DNA of 64,000 nt from Gammaproteobacteria bacterium (GTDB taxonomy: Bacteria > Pseudomonadota > Gammaproteobacteria > Pseudomonadales > Azotimanducaceae). The notes under the pieces were generated by a model. It had not been told where the DNA came from. It did not search any database and was given only the letters and a program-made list of their open reading frames with translations. The position numbers were made by a program, and so were the translations under genes. Each line of letters opens with the position of its first letter. The first letter of the stretch is position 1. Of this stretch, positions 36,727-46,653 are shown one piece after another. The DNA lies in the NCBI GenBank assembly GCA_021773565.1, contig JAJFJZ010000026.1, positions 62,001 to 126,000 of the forward strand. Direction: 5' to 3'.

Positions 36727-37685
36727 TTTAGTGCCTCTGGATTTTTTATGTGCAGATCATGCTGGGGAAAGGGAATTTCAATATTGTTGTCCTTTAATTT
36801 CCGCCAAATCGAAAAGAGCACGTCGCTTCTCGGGCGTTTTCGGCCTTCGATAATATCATCCACCCAAAAGTACAGCGTGAAATTGACTGAACTGTCACCA
36901 AAACCTACCAAAAAGCATTCTGCATCAGTATTTTTACTACAGCGTGGATGTTCTCTGGCTGCCTCCAGAATAAGCGCATTTACTTTATCAAGATCCGAAC
37001 CGTAGGAGACACCTATATCTATATCAATGCGTCCCCTGGTATTGCTAAACGTCCAGTTTGTTACGCGCTTGGTGATAAAATCTTCGTTGGGAACCATTAA
37101 TTCCCGCCCTTCAAAGGTTTCGATCAGGGTGTAGCGTGCGCCTGTATGCCTGACAAATCCGGTTGTACCATCCTCCAGCTCAATCAAATCACTCTCTTCA
37201 ATAGACTTTTCAAAAAGCAGGATTAAACCGCTGATAAAATTGGACGTGATTTTTTGTAAACCAAAACCAATACCGATTCCGATTGCACCACCCAATACTG
37301 TCAGGGCTGTCAAATCAATGCCCAGTACATCCAGGGCAATCAGGGACGCGATAAAATAAATAACTATCTGGAATGCTTTGGTGATCAGGGCTCTGTTACT
37401 TGCGCTAATTTTGTTCAGCGTTTTAATTTTTCTTGCACTCAAATCCGAGAACAGACTCGTTACCCAATAAAGTACCGTAATGGCAATAACCGCTTTTACT
37501 ACTAAATACGCAGAGAAACGTAATTCACCAACCTGAAAGGCAAGTGCATCGGCATCCAGAAAAGTGACAATTGGTCCTAGATATCCCAGAAAGCCCATAA
37601 CTAAAAAAGCAACAACTATGAATGCCAACAAAAACCTGGTGACCCACTCTTTAGGCTTTAGCAACATGGTTAATATTTTATTCAT
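36723..37685 (-). CDS. MscS-family small-conductance mechanosensitive channel
   Basis: 320 aa from the ATG at 37685; an in-frame TTG at 37721 is unlikely. Membrane helices at about 18-38, 60-80 and 95-120 are followed by the conserved pore segment with glycine-rich helix (LGGAIGIGIGFGLQKITSNFISGL) and the beta domain containing GRELMVPNEDFITKRVTNWT. Such channels open under membrane tension and release solutes after hypo-osmotic shock. The gene is followed directly by zntB. A short soluble tail ends at residue 320. Confidence 0.9.
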   Translation of the reverse strand: MNKILTMLLKPKEWVTRFLLAFIVVAFLVMGFLGYLGPIVTFLDADALAFQVGELRFSAYLVVKAVIAITVLYWVTSLFSDLSARKIKTLNKISASNRALITKAFQIVIYFIASLIALDVLGIDLTALTVLGGAIGIGIGFGLQKITSNFISGLILLFEKSIEESDLIELEDGTTGFVRHTGARYTLIETFEGRELMVPNEDFITKRVTNWTFSNTRGRIDIDIGVSYGSDLDKVNALILEAAREHPRCSKNTDAECFLVGFGDSSVNFTLYFWVDDIIEGRKRPRSDVLFSIWRKLKDNNIEIPFPQHDLHIKNPEALK

Positions 37686-37747
37686 ATGAGTATTTTTGCA
37701 AGCTGTAAGCGTCCAAACCAAACGCTATAGTATGTTTAGGAGATCAA

Positions 37748-37834
37748 TGGTGCCCGGGGCCGGAATCGAACCGGCACAGCATTTCTGCCGAGGGATTTTA
37801 AGTCCCTTGTGTCTACCAGTTTCACCACCCGGGC
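37748..37834 (-). tRNA. tRNA-Leu (anticodon UAA)
   Basis: 87 nt including an encoded CCA. Acceptor stem GCCCGGG pairs with CCCGGGC, the anticodon arm AGGGA/TCCCT closes loop CTTAAAA with anticodon TAA, a long variable arm marks class II Leu, and the T-arm carries GGTTCGATTCC. It stands between the mscS and pgsA genes, read in the same direction as both. Confidence 0.96.
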
Positions 37835-37899
37835 ATAAAAGGCGTAGCGCTGGAGGCGCGATTCTACCGGAATTTATTTGCCGCAGAAAGACGGAAGCG

Positions 37900-38478
37900 T
37901 CAGGATTCTTTCATTCCTGCCACAAGCGTTGGCCACGCAGCCTTCACATATACTGCCATTGACCAGAGTGTGAGAATTACCGCGATATACATCAGCACAT
38001 AACCAACCATAACCCAGGGGCGGCCCATGATGGGCGGATTAGCCAGCAAAATAATGATGGCTATCATTTGAAGGACAGTTTTAACCTTTCCAAGCCACGA
38101 GACTTTTACAAATCCGCGTCGGTTCATTTCGGACATCCACTCACGCAGTGCAGAAATAACCACCTCCCGACCGATGATAATCAGGCCGGGCAAGGTCATC
38201 CAAATGCTGGTATGGCTGCCAATTAACAACGCCAGTGCCGAAACCACTATTAACTTATCAGCGACCGGATCGAGAAAGGCACCGAATGCTGTGGTTTGCT
38301 CGAGCCGTCGGGCCAGGTAGCCATCCAGCCCATCGGTGATTGCAGCAATAGTGAATATTGTAGCAGCCCAAAAGTATGCACCCGGAATCAGGTAAACGGC
38401 CACAAACACCGGTACGCACAGAATTCTCACCAGCGTAAGCAGGTTTGGAAGGTTCATGGATTCTATCAAATCACGCAT
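37900..38478 (-). CDS. pgsA: CDP-diacylglycerol-glycerol-3-phosphate 3-phosphatidyltransferase
   Basis: 192 aa with the CDP-alcohol phosphotransferase signature DGLDGYLARRLEQTTAFGAFLDPVADK near residue 53, which holds the three catalytic aspartates. Several membrane helices and PNLLTLVRILCVPVFVAVYL at the start are typical. The enzyme makes phosphatidylglycerol phosphate, the precursor of phosphatidylglycerol and cardiolipin. The ATG at 38457 (MNLPNLL) is an alternative start. It lies 23 bases downstream of uvrC on the same strand, which is the usual gammaproteobacterial order gacA-uvrC-pgsA. Confidence 0.96.
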   Translation of the reverse strand: MRDLIESMNLPNLLTLVRILCVPVFVAVYLIPGAYFWAATIFTIAAITDGLDGYLARRLEQTTAFGAFLDPVADKLIVVSALALLIGSHTSIWMTLPGLIIIGREVVISALREWMSEMNRRGFVKVSWLGKVKTVLQMIAIIILLANPPIMGRPWVMVGYVLMYIAVILTLWSMAVYVKAAWPTLVAGMKES

Positions 38479-38501
38479 AGTACACAGTATAGTCTGTCGG
38501 A

Positions 38502-40340
38502 CTACTCAAGATGTAGTCTTGAATAAATTTCGGTCGCCAGTTTTGTACTCAGTCCCTTAACCTTGGCTATTTCAGCCTTACTTGCTCCCTTTAGCACCGA
38601 GATGCTTCCAAAATGTCCGAGCAGTTCTTTACGTCGTTTGGCTCCAATTCCCGGAATGCCTTCCAGCTCCGAGCGTGTGCGTTTTTTACCTCGGCGTTGC
38701 CTGTGACCCGCAATTGCAAATCGGTGTGCCTCATCGCGAATATGTTGAATAAGGTGCAAGGCCGCACCGTTGGGTGGTGCGACCAGTTCACCTTCACCTG
38801 CAAGATATAATGTCTCTAGACCCGCCTTGCGGGTCGGACCCTTCGCAACACCCAATATTATGACATTATCTATCTGAAAACTTTCCAGTACCTGTTGGGC
38901 AATACCAATCTGGCCCTTGCCGCCGTCAATTACGAGCACATCGGGCAACTTGCCCTCCCCGGCCTTTAAGCGTGCGTACCGACGCGTTAGCGCCTGAGTC
39001 ATGGCAGCATAGTCATCACCTGCCTGAATCCCCTCAATATTAAAACGCCGATAATCTGATCTAAGCGGGCCAGTTGCGTCAAACACTACACACGAGGCCA
39101 CAGTTGCTTCACCGCTGGTATGGCTAATATCAAAACATTCAAGCCTCGCAGGTACATCCTCCAGCTGCATCAGTTCCTGTAGCGCAACAAAGCGCGCGAA
39201 AACATTGCGTTTTTCCGCCATAAAGTTGTTCAGGTTAGTCTGTGCATTCTCCAAGGCCATTTCCAACCATCGTGCGCGTTGTGTTCGAACGCGGGATACC
39301 AGTTCGACTTTGCGACCAGCTTTATCCTCCAGGGCTTCTTTCATAGCATCGCTGGAAGTAAGTTTTAGATTGGTCACCAGTACCCGGGGTATTTCCCGTT
39401 CTATGCCACCAAAATAATACTGTGACAAAAACGCGCTTAGAAATTCGTTCTCTTTTCTTGCGAGTTGATCCTTTGGAAACCAGGTTCGATTTCCCAACAA
39501 ACGACCACCGCGGATAAACAAACCCTGCACACAAAATATATTGGATGCAGATTTCAGGGCAAATATATCGACATCACCACTACTTGCATGCACAAATTGT
39601 TGTTCCTGGATTTTTCTAAGCTGTTTATTCTGGTCACGGTATTTAGCAGCTTTTTCGAACTCAAGATTGTCAGAGGCTTTTTGCATTGCCTGTTTAGCAT
39701 GATTGAGAACCGCAGTATTACGTCCCTGCAAGAAAAGCTCTGCCATACGAACATCGGCCTCGTAGTCTTCCTTGCTGATCTTTCCAGTACACGGTGCTGT
39801 ACAGCGTTTAATTTGATACTGTAAACACGGCCGCGAACGGTTTCTGAAAAAAGATTCATCACATTGCCTGATCTGGAATAATCTTTGTAGTATGTTCAGG
39901 CTATCGCGTACTGCACTTGCGCTGGGATATGGCCCAAAGTACTTTCCAACTTTCTTGCGCGCGCCTCGATGAAACGCCAGGCGCGGATATTCCTGGTGAG
40001 TCGTAAGATAAATGTAGGGATAAGACTTATCGTCACGCAGAACTATATTATAGGGCGGCCTATGCTGTTTTATCAGACTTTGTTCCAGTAGCAAAGCTTC
40101 GGTTTCACTGGCTGTAATAGTTACTTCGATTCGCTGAATACGTCCGACCAATGCCATTGTCTTCGTGCTCAAGCCTGCAGCACGAAAATAACTGGTAACC
40201 CGGTTTTTCAGGTTTCTGGCTTTTCCGATGTACAGCAACTTATCCTCAGCCCCATACATCCTGTAAACGCCAGACTGTTTTGTGAGCGTTTTCAGATAGG
40301 ATTCATGTTCAAAGCGCGCTGTTGCGTGTTCCTTTTCCAT
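38502..40340 (-). CDS. uvrC: excinuclease ABC subunit C
   Basis: 612 aa. The N-terminal GIY-YIG nuclease has SGVYRMYGAEDKLLYIGKARNLKNRV near residue 20, a UVR segment lies near 205 (KAAKYRDQNKQLRKIQEQQ), the central RNase H-like endonuclease contains ECFDISHTSGE and VIDGGKGQIG, and helix-hairpin-helix motifs close the protein (GIPGIGAKRRKELLGHFGS). UvrC makes the two incisions in nucleotide excision repair after UvrA and UvrB. It follows gacA on the minus strand, the classic arrangement. Confidence 0.97.
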   Translation of the reverse strand: MEKEHATARFEHESYLKTLTKQSGVYRMYGAEDKLLYIGKARNLKNRVTSYFRAAGLSTKTMALVGRIQRIEVTITASETEALLLEQSLIKQHRPPYNIVLRDDKSYPYIYLTTHQEYPRLAFHRGARKKVGKYFGPYPSASAVRDSLNILQRLFQIRQCDESFFRNRSRPCLQYQIKRCTAPCTGKISKEDYEADVRMAELFLQGRNTAVLNHAKQAMQKASDNLEFEKAAKYRDQNKQLRKIQEQQFVHASSGDVDIFALKSASNIFCVQGLFIRGGRLLGNRTWFPKDQLARKENEFLSAFLSQYYFGGIEREIPRVLVTNLKLTSSDAMKEALEDKAGRKVELVSRVRTQRARWLEMALENAQTNLNNFMAEKRNVFARFVALQELMQLEDVPARLECFDISHTSGEATVASCVVFDATGPLRSDYRRFNIEGIQAGDDYAAMTQALTRRYARLKAGEGKLPDVLVIDGGKGQIGIAQQVLESFQIDNVIILGVAKGPTRKAGLETLYLAGEGELVAPPNGAALHLIQHIRDEAHRFAIAGHRQRRGKKRTRSELEGIPGIGAKRRKELLGHFGSISVLKGASKAEIAKVKGLSTKLATEIYSRLHLE

Positions 40341-40430
40341 TACGCTATTGTGCCAGTGACAGGTTTAATATCAATTTTTTGCCTGCACTCTCTGCCACAA
40401 AGACCTTTTACAATCAGGCGTTCTCCTCCA

Positions 40431-41084
40431 TCAGGCAGCATTCACCACATGACGTTCAATGAGATTGTGTTCCACAGCAAGAAGTGTAAGTTCGACATCA
40501 CCGGAAACTGACAACTTTTCGAATATTCGATAGCGGTAGCTGTTTACTGTCTTGGGGCTAAGGTGCAACTGCTTGGATATTGCGGGCACCTTCTGGCAGT
40601 TCACAACCATTAGCGCAATCTGCATTTCACGATTAGACAGTTTTTCAAAGGGGCAAATCGCATCGGAGTCCATACTACGAAAGGCTAGCAGCTGAGCCAC
40701 ATCAGTGCTGAGATAACGTTTTCCAACAAAGACTTTTCTTACTGCAATCTCCAGTTCATCTTCTGCAGACTTTTTGCTCAAGTATCCGTTCGCACCTGCT
40801 TTAAGTGCCTGCAGCGGAAAAGGGTCCCTGATCAGACTAGTGACTATAATCACTTTTATGCCCCGTTCAAGGCGGTTGATACGCCGTGTCGCTTCAAGCC
40901 CACCGATACCAGGCATGGCTATATCCATAAGCACTACATTGGGATGCATGGATCGGCATAACTCCACTGCTTCTTCCCCGTTATTAGCTTCAGCAATAAC
41001 TTCAATGCGATTCGATTTCTTAAGTACTCCAGCAACACCAATGCGTACCAGCCTTTGATAATCTACCACTATTACATTTATCAC
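40431..41084 (-). CDS. gacA: GacA/UvrY-type response regulator
   Basis: 217 aa with an N-terminal receiver (phosphoacceptor D54 in VLMDIAMPG, KK at 103-104) and a C-terminal LuxR-type helix-turn-helix (LSNREMQIALMVVNCQKVPAISKQLHLSPKTVNSYR). Location next to uvrC is diagnostic of the GacA/UvrY lineage. It activates transcription of Csr-type small RNAs that sequester CsrA. One position is unusual: the acidic pair near residue 8 is D-Y-Q, where most receivers have D-D. Start at 41084 follows a hairpin-forming leader (41121-41154). The histidine kinase that pairs with it (a BarA/GacS) is not in this window. Confidence 0.93.
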   Translation of the reverse strand: MINVIVVDYQRLVRIGVAGVLKKSNRIEVIAEANNGEEAVELCRSMHPNVVLMDIAMPGIGGLEATRRINRLERGIKVIIVTSLIRDPFPLQALKAGANGYLSKKSAEDELEIAVRKVFVGKRYLSTDVAQLLAFRSMDSDAICPFEKLSNREMQIALMVVNCQKVPAISKQLHLSPKTVNSYRYRIFEKLSVSGDVELTLLAVEHNLIERHVVNAA

Positions 41085-41120
41085 ATAGTGCCCCTTAAAT
41101 TAATAGTTTAGCATAAATCG

Positions 41121-41154
41121 CTGCATGCGACCTGTCATGATCGACAGTATGCAG
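41121..41154. repeat. nested inverted repeat upstream of gacA
   Basis: The outer arms are CTGCAT (41121-41126) and ATGCAG (41149-41154), and the inner arms CTGTC (41132-41136) and GACAG (41143-41147). This could fold into a hairpin in the gacA leader or be an operator. There is no T-run, so a terminator is unlikely. Nothing else supports a function. Confidence 0.5.
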
Positions 41155-41234
41155 ATGGGCACAGGGGCGCAAGTGCTGCGGGGCTTATGTCCGCGCATTT
41201 CACGAAAGTTCCATGAACTGATGGTGGCTTGATA

Positions 41235-42416
41235 TTAGGAAAAAGCCTGAATGCCTGTTTGGGCGCGACCCAGAATCAGAGCGTGAATATCATGCGTTCC
41301 CTCATAGGTGTTTACAGTTTCAAGGTTTACCAAATGGCGCATTACATGAAATTCATCAGAGATTCCATTGGCACCCAACATATCTCGTGCTACCCGCGCG
41401 ATATCCAGGGCTTTACCGCAATTGTTACGCTTTAGCATCGATATATTTTCAACCGCCAGCCTGTCCTCATCGAACAGTCTTCCCATACGAAGTGCTGCGT
41501 GCAGGCCCAATGTTATTTCTGTTTGCATATCCGCCAGTTTTTTCTGCACCAGCTGGTTTGCGGCGAGCGGACGTCCAAACTGTTGTCTCTCCAGTGTGTA
41601 GTTGAGTGCAGCGGTCCAGCAAGCTTCTGCCGCTCCCATCGCGCCCCAGGCTATTCCGTAGCGTGCCCTGTTCAGACATCCGAAGGGTCCTGCAAGACCG
41701 CTTGCATTGGGCAACAATGCATCCTCAGCGAGCTCAACATCTTCGAGCACAATTTCCCCGGTAATTGAGGCACGCAAACTCATCTTTCCCTTGATGGTAG
41801 GTGTTGAAAACCCGGGTGTGCCTCTTTCGACTACAAAACCCCTTATTTTTCCATCCAGCTTCGCCCATACGACAGCAAGGTCGGCAATGGGGGAATTGGT
41901 AATCCACATCTTTGCCCCATTGAGTACGTAGCCCTCTGCAGTTTTTTTAGCAACAGTTATCATGCTGCCCGGATCAGAACCATGGTTGGGTTCTGTGAGG
42001 CCAAAACACCCTACCCATTCACCGGTCGCGAGTTTGGGTAAATATTTTTCACGTTGCGCTTCATTGCCATAAGCATGGATGGGGTGCATTACCAGTGAAG
42101 ACTGCACACTCATCGCTGATCGGTAGCCTGAGTCTACGCGCTCTACTTCCCGAGCCATTAAACCGTATGCTACATAACTTACTCCCGAACAGCCGTATTT
42201 TTCCGGCAAGGTAGCACCCAGCATACCCAGCGCACCACATTCGTTCATAATTTCACGATGAAAATGTTCATCACGCGTGGCTTGAATCACCCGGGGCAAT
42301 AGTTTCTCCTGAGCGTATTCAGCCGCAGTTTTTTGTATCAAACGCTCATCTTCCGTAAGCATTTCGTCCAACTGAAGTGGATCTTGCCAATTAAACGGTG
42401 TCCGCAAACTACTCAT
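41235..42416 (-). CDS. gcdH: glutaryl-CoA dehydrogenase
   Basis: 393 aa from the ATG at 42416, with AAGGA a few bases before; a TTG at 42437 is less likely. FAD and acyl-CoA contacts are seen in [15 protein letters not shown] and [16 protein letters not shown]. The catalytic glutamate is in [24 protein letters not shown]. The acyl-CoA dehydrogenase C-terminal fold is complete. It oxidises and decarboxylates glutaryl-CoA to crotonyl-CoA in lysine, tryptophan and glutarate breakdown. It is divergent from a second acyl-CoA dehydrogenase gene 150 bases away. The assignment rests on the extended similarity in the N-terminal [18 protein letters not shown] segment. Confidence 0.9.
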   Translation of the reverse strand: MSSLRTPFNWQDPLQLDEMLTEDERLIQKTAAEYAQEKLLPRVIQATRDEHFHREIMNECGALGMLGATLPEKYGCSGVSYVAYGLMAREVERVDSGYRSAMSVQSSLVMHPIHAYGNEAQREKYLPKLATGEWVGCFGLTEPNHGSDPGSMITVAKKTAEGYVLNGAKMWITNSPIADLAVVWAKLDGKIRGFVVERGTPGFSTPTIKGKMSLRASITGEIVLEDVELAEDALLPNASGLAGPFGCLNRARYGIAWGAMGAAEACWTAALNYTLERQQFGRPLAANQLVQKKLADMQTEITLGLHAALRMGRLFDEDRLAVENISMLKRNNCGKALDIARVARDMLGANGISDEFHVMRHLVNLETVNTYEGTHDIHALILGRAQTGIQAFS

Positions 42417-42565
42417 TTTCCTTACCTCAACTACCAAGCCTGATTTAACGATGTGCCAGAGCCCTTTTCCAGCACACCTCTACAGGAGATCAACTCTGGC
42501 GGCTGGCAGTGTATATGTCCAGCCATTACACTTATAGCCCCGTATGGATTATAAGTGAAAATCTC

Positions 42566-43723
42566 ATGGCACTCGATGCAGTAACTCTTTCCCAATTAAT
42601 TGATACGGTAAAACGCTTCGTTCAGAATCGTCTTGTTCCTCTGGAAGCTCAGGTCGCCCGGGAAGATCGCATTCCATCTGAAGTCGTTCAAGAGATGAAA
42701 GAGTTGGGGATGTTTGGCATGACTATCCCTGAAGCTTTTGGGGGCTTGGGTTTGACTACATTCGAAGAATGTCTGGTAGTGATGCAGTTGGGAGAAACCT
42801 CTCCCGTTTTTCGCTCCGTTATTGGCACAAACAACGGCATCGGCTCGCAGGGCCTGGTAATGGATGGCACGGAGTCACAAAAGCAACACTATTTGCCGAA
42901 GATGGCCACAGGAGAGACCATAGGCGCATTCGCGCTCACAGAACCGGATGCAGGATCTGATGCAGGTTCTCTCACAACCCGTGCTGTACGCACCGGCAAT
43001 GACTTTATTCTTAACGGGACCAAGCGATTCATAACAAATGCGCCTAATGCACAACTTTTTACGGTATTTGCCCGCACTGATTCGTCACTCCCGGGCGCGC
43101 GAGGTGTCTCGGCTTTTCTCGTTGACGCAGATACACCGGGGATAGAACTTGGACCACCGGTCAAAAAAATGGGACAACAGGGTGCCCACGTTTGTGATGT
43201 TGTATTTACCGATTGTCTGGTCCCGGTTACCGCAATTCTCGGTGGAGAACCTATGCTAAACAAGGGATTTCTCACTGCCATGAAAACTCTGGATCGAGGT
43301 CGCCTGCACATCAGCGCATTATCTGTTGGCTGTGCAGAGCGTCTGATTCGAGACAGCCTGAACTATGCGATTGAACGAAAGCAATTTAGCCAGGCAATTG
43401 CAGAATTCCAGCTTGTTCAGGCGATGCTAGCTGATAGCAGGACTGAAAGTTATGCCGCTCGCTGTATGGTTCTTGATGCCGCAAAACGCCGTGACGATGG
43501 CGAGGCGGTCACCACACTTGCGTCCTGTTGCAAACTATTCTCAACCGAAATGGTTGGGCGGGTTGCCGATCGCGCGGTGCAGATTCACGGGGGTGCCGGA
43601 TATATGGAGGAGTACGGTATAGAACGATTCTATCGAGACGTACGCCTGTTCAGAATCTATGAGGGCACCAGTCAGATCCAACAGCTGGTAATCGCAAAAA
43701 ACATGATAAAGGATGCAAGCTGA
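42566..43723 (+). CDS. acyl-CoA dehydrogenase
   Basis: 385 aa from the ATG at 42566; a GTG at 42509 extends it by 19 residues but lacks a ribosome site and makes it longer than the family norm. Flavin-binding ALTEPDAGSDAGS and FITNAPNAQLFTVFAR, the active-site region QIHGGAGYMEEYGIERFYRD and YEGTSQIQQLVIAKNMI are present. A general acyl-CoA dehydrogenase of the short- or branched-chain type, substrate not predictable. It runs divergent from gcdH and ends 24 bases from the convergent histidine kinase gene. Confidence 0.88.
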   Translation: MALDAVTLSQLIDTVKRFVQNRLVPLEAQVAREDRIPSEVVQEMKELGMFGMTIPEAFGGLGLTTFEECLVVMQLGETSPVFRSVIGTNNGIGSQGLVMDGTESQKQHYLPKMATGETIGAFALTEPDAGSDAGSLTTRAVRTGNDFILNGTKRFITNAPNAQLFTVFARTDSSLPGARGVSAFLVDADTPGIELGPPVKKMGQQGAHVCDVVFTDCLVPVTAILGGEPMLNKGFLTAMKTLDRGRLHISALSVGCAERLIRDSLNYAIERKQFSQAIAEFQLVQAMLADSRTESYAARCMVLDAAKRRDDGEAVTTLASCCKLFSTEMVGRVADRAVQIHGGAGYMEEYGIERFYRDVRLFRIYEGTSQIQQLVIAKNMIKDAS

Positions 43724-43746
43724 CCCCTGACATTGATTGTCCAACC

Positions 43747-45573
43747 CTAACTATTCTGAGGGTTTCTGGGTAAAAACATTGAGAATGCAGTGCCCTGTTG
43801 GCTTGTTCTAACGTCCATCGCACCGCCCAGAGTCTGTAAAATATTAAAGGTAATGTGTAAGCCCAGTCCGGACCCATGTGTGAACTCCTTGGGTTCATAC
43901 AGCGCTCCCAGAACCTGATCCGAAATTCCCGGGCCATTATCACGTACAACTATTTCCACACCCTGAAGACCATTCCTGTATACCCCATCGTGCAGTTCAA
44001 ACACAATTTGATCGCCCTGTTTATGGTCACTCATGGCTTCTACTGCATTTTTTGAGAGATTAATTAGCATTTGAGTTAGTTTGTCAGGGTCACTATGCAG
44101 AAATAATTCAGGGTCTGGCAAATTAATTTCTATGTCGATACCCATGCCTTTGGCATAACCTCGCGAGAGCTCGGCCACCTTCGTAATGGTATCCTTTAAT
44201 GAGAAAGTCGCATTATTCCCCAACAGATCCGAGGCAAATTCCTCCTCATTAAGGCGAGGAACATCAATAACACGTCTGATGATAGTTGCGGTTCGACGAA
44301 TTTCCTCGGAAATTAATTCCAGCTGATCTTTCGCGCCGGACTCCCCTTCCAGCCTTAACTCCAGAATATGCAGGTAATTATTGATGATACTGAGCGGGTT
44401 ATTTACCTCATGCACTATTTCTCGTAGTAATTGCTCGTGGCGGGCGCGATATTTCTCCAGTGTGTTCGCGCTGTGCTTTCTTTCCCGACTGAGGTTGTTC
44501 AGACTCACCGCAAAAGCACTCGCGCTGCTACGCCGATCTAAAATATGTTGTTCCGTTAGCGCGAGGTCATCTGGAAACATCAAAACACCAACCAGGTCGC
44601 CATTATCCAGCAAGGGCATAAGCCAAACCCTACTGGCAGAAATATGACGCATAATCTGACGATCCACCACGCAACTTTGTTCCTCGTCTTCCTCAGAGAA
44701 CTCATCCATATCTCGTGCGCAGCGCGCGAGCATACTGGGCGAATTGGCTACCGAAATTTTGATATCAGACAGGTTGATGCCCTGCAGGGTTTGATCCGTT
44801 GCATCATAAACAAAGCATTCCGGTACCAGCTTGAATAATCCGGAACATATTCTCTGATACGCCAGGTGCAGTTCACCCAATTCCTTGTGTCGTGAAAGTG
44901 TTTCAGTGAGTAAGCCCAGCCGTACCGCTCTGGTCAATAAATCCTGCCAATGCTCGGGAGCAGGAAGGGTCAAATTCAACGCTTGTATAACCTGCTCACA
45001 ATCTACTTCTGCTTTGCTGCAAATTTCCGTGTACTGATGCTCTGCAATATCAAACAACATCTCCGCCAGTTGAGCCGATTCTTCAACGGTATTCTGGGAA
45101 ACGCACACATAGGCACACAAAACCGGATTTGCATCTACCAGTCGAACCGGGTCAACGTAACGAAATTCGTACAATTCTTGCAGTGCTGTGTCTTGCCGAA
45201 TTTCAAACCCGGCCAGAGCCATGAGCATTCTTGCCTGATTTGCATTGCCCGTGAACGCGGGTCCTCGCAACGCGTACAAACGCTGCGCAATGAAGGACAA
45301 TAGCAGATGATGACGCCATTCCTGTTCGGACTTTTGCGTGGGCGCAGACTGCATCGCCAGGAGATGAGACTGAATAATCCGCCGAAGTATCCTTGACTCA
45401 ATACTTCCTAGTGCCTTGTGTATAGCAAGGGGTTCCACTGCACAATTGAGGGTGTTAACCCAGAAAGACAGGAGGGCCGCATCGGTAATAATGAGGTTGA
45501 ATAGCGCATCCACACGCACTTCTCGCTCAGAACTGAGCTTGAAATATCCATGCATAATGGACTCGGCAATCAA
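43747..45573 (-). CDS. HDOD-like sensor histidine kinase
   Basis: 608 aa from a TTG at 45573 with GGAGG 6 bases upstream; a longer TTG at 45609 is rejected. The N-terminal third resembles an HDOD domain (ALFNLIITDAALLSFWVN...LGSIESRILRRII). A GAF-like region follows at about 260-360, and then a HisKA domain with the phosphorylated histidine in REIVHEVNNPLSIINNYL and an ATPase domain with NLSKNAVEAM, RDNGPGISD and GSGLGLHIT. No membrane helices, so it is cytosolic. A response regulator is not adjacent. It may sense intracellular signals and phosphorylate a regulator elsewhere. Identity of the HDOD part is moderate. Confidence 0.8.
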   Translation of the reverse strand: MIAESIMHGYFKLSSEREVRVDALFNLIITDAALLSFWVNTLNCAVEPLAIHKALGSIESRILRRIIQSHLLAMQSAPTQKSEQEWRHHLLLSFIAQRLYALRGPAFTGNANQARMLMALAGFEIRQDTALQELYEFRYVDPVRLVDANPVLCAYVCVSQNTVEESAQLAEMLFDIAEHQYTEICSKAEVDCEQVIQALNLTLPAPEHWQDLLTRAVRLGLLTETLSRHKELGELHLAYQRICSGLFKLVPECFVYDATDQTLQGINLSDIKISVANSPSMLARCARDMDEFSEEDEEQSCVVDRQIMRHISASRVWLMPLLDNGDLVGVLMFPDDLALTEQHILDRRSSASAFAVSLNNLSRERKHSANTLEKYRARHEQLLREIVHEVNNPLSIINNYLHILELRLEGESGAKDQLELISEEIRRTATIIRRVIDVPRLNEEEFASDLLGNNATFSLKDTITKVAELSRGYAKGMGIDIEINLPDPELFLHSDPDKLTQMLINLSKNAVEAMSDHKQGDQIVFELHDGVYRNGLQGVEIVVRDNGPGISDQVLGALYEPKEFTHGSGLGLHITFNILQTLGGAMDVRTSQQGTAFSMFLPRNPQNS

Positions 45574-45834
45574 ATAGTACCTCCGGGTTGCCCCATCGCC
45601 CTGCTGCAATACATGGCAGCGGGCGGGGCAGGAACTCCTGTTTTGCGGTGTTTTCTATCCCGGAACTACGCCGCTATTCAACTGCCAATTCTAATGGAAT
45701 TCGTGAAACATACATGGTTATTTGGTGCTTGGTTTGTAAACATCAATGTTAAGTTAACTTTAATATAATATTCAACATGATACATAAGATATCTAGATTG
45801 TTTCTCACAGTCGTTGGAGCTCTTGGCCAGCCGC

Positions 45835-46653
45835 TTACCGGTGCATGTTGATCTTATCTCTCAGCTCTATGGCAGCTGTGCGAGCCGCCTCAGCAAAGTC
45901 TGCTTGGGAGGATGCATACAAAATGGAACGCGATGCGCTTATTATCACGCCCGCACCAGCCTCCAATCCGGCTTTTAGTACACACTCAAGATCTCCTCCT
46001 TGTGTCCCAACGCCTGGGATTAGCAGGGTCACGCCGGGTGCAGCTTTGCGAATTGCCAAAATTTCATCAGGATAAGTTGCTCCTGCAACCAGCAGCACAT
46101 CCGAGGATTTGTGCCATTCCAGTGCAGCCCTGGCAATTTTAAGGTAGGCAGGATCACCAGTGGCTGAAGAATCCTGTAGCCAGGCGCTGCCAGGATTACT
46201 TGTTCTACACAAAATTACTGTGCCACGATCGGAATACTCCAAATAAGGCTGCATACTTTCCTTGCCAAGAAAAGGATTCACCGTTACGGCATCCGCCGAA
46301 TAACGCACGAAAGCTTCTTTCGCATACAATTGAGCTGTAGAACCGATATCCCCGCGTTTTGCATCAAGTATTACCGGGATTTGCGGATAGGTGTCGTGAA
46401 TATATTGAATTACCTGCACCAGCTGTGCTTCTGCCCCCACCGCGCTGAAATGTGCTATTTGGGGCTTATACGCGCACACCAGATCTGCGGTAGCGTCGAT
46501 GATACTGATACAAAAATTGAAGAATGCATTGGGAGAACCCGCAATTTCCGCATAAAGCTGTTCCGCGATGGGATCGAGTCCAACACACAACAGAGAATTA
46601 TTCTGCTCTATTGCTGCGTTTAGTCGGGTATAAAAAGAAATCTTGGGAGACAC
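45835..46653 (-). CDS. pyrF: orotidine 5'-phosphate decarboxylase
   Basis: 272 aa, the longer bacterial type found in many Gammaproteobacteria other than Enterobacterales. The catalytic signature is VILDAKRGDIGSTAQLYAKEAF near residue 91, with lysine and aspartates of the active site; phosphate-binding VGTQGGDLE and ASRSIL lie toward the C-terminus. It converts OMP to UMP in the last step of de novo pyrimidine synthesis. It is alone on the minus strand; on its upstream side lies the 281-base PilZ leader region. Confidence 0.95.
   Translation of the reverse strand: MSPKISFYTRLNAAIEQNNSLLCVGLDPIAEQLYAEIAGSPNAFFNFCISIIDATADLVCAYKPQIAHFSAVGAEAQLVQVIQYIHDTYPQIPVILDAKRGDIGSTAQLYAKEAFVRYSADAVTVNPFLGKESMQPYLEYSDRGTVILCRTSNPGSAWLQDSSATGDPAYLKIARAALEWHKSSDVLLVAGATYPDEILAIRKAAPGVTLLIPGVGTQGGDLECVLKAGLEAGAGVIISASRSILYASSQADFAEAARTAAIELRDKINMHR

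Noticed and set aside
41121-41154. Intrinsic terminator of gcdH
   Set aside because: The hairpin has no T-run on the minus strand.
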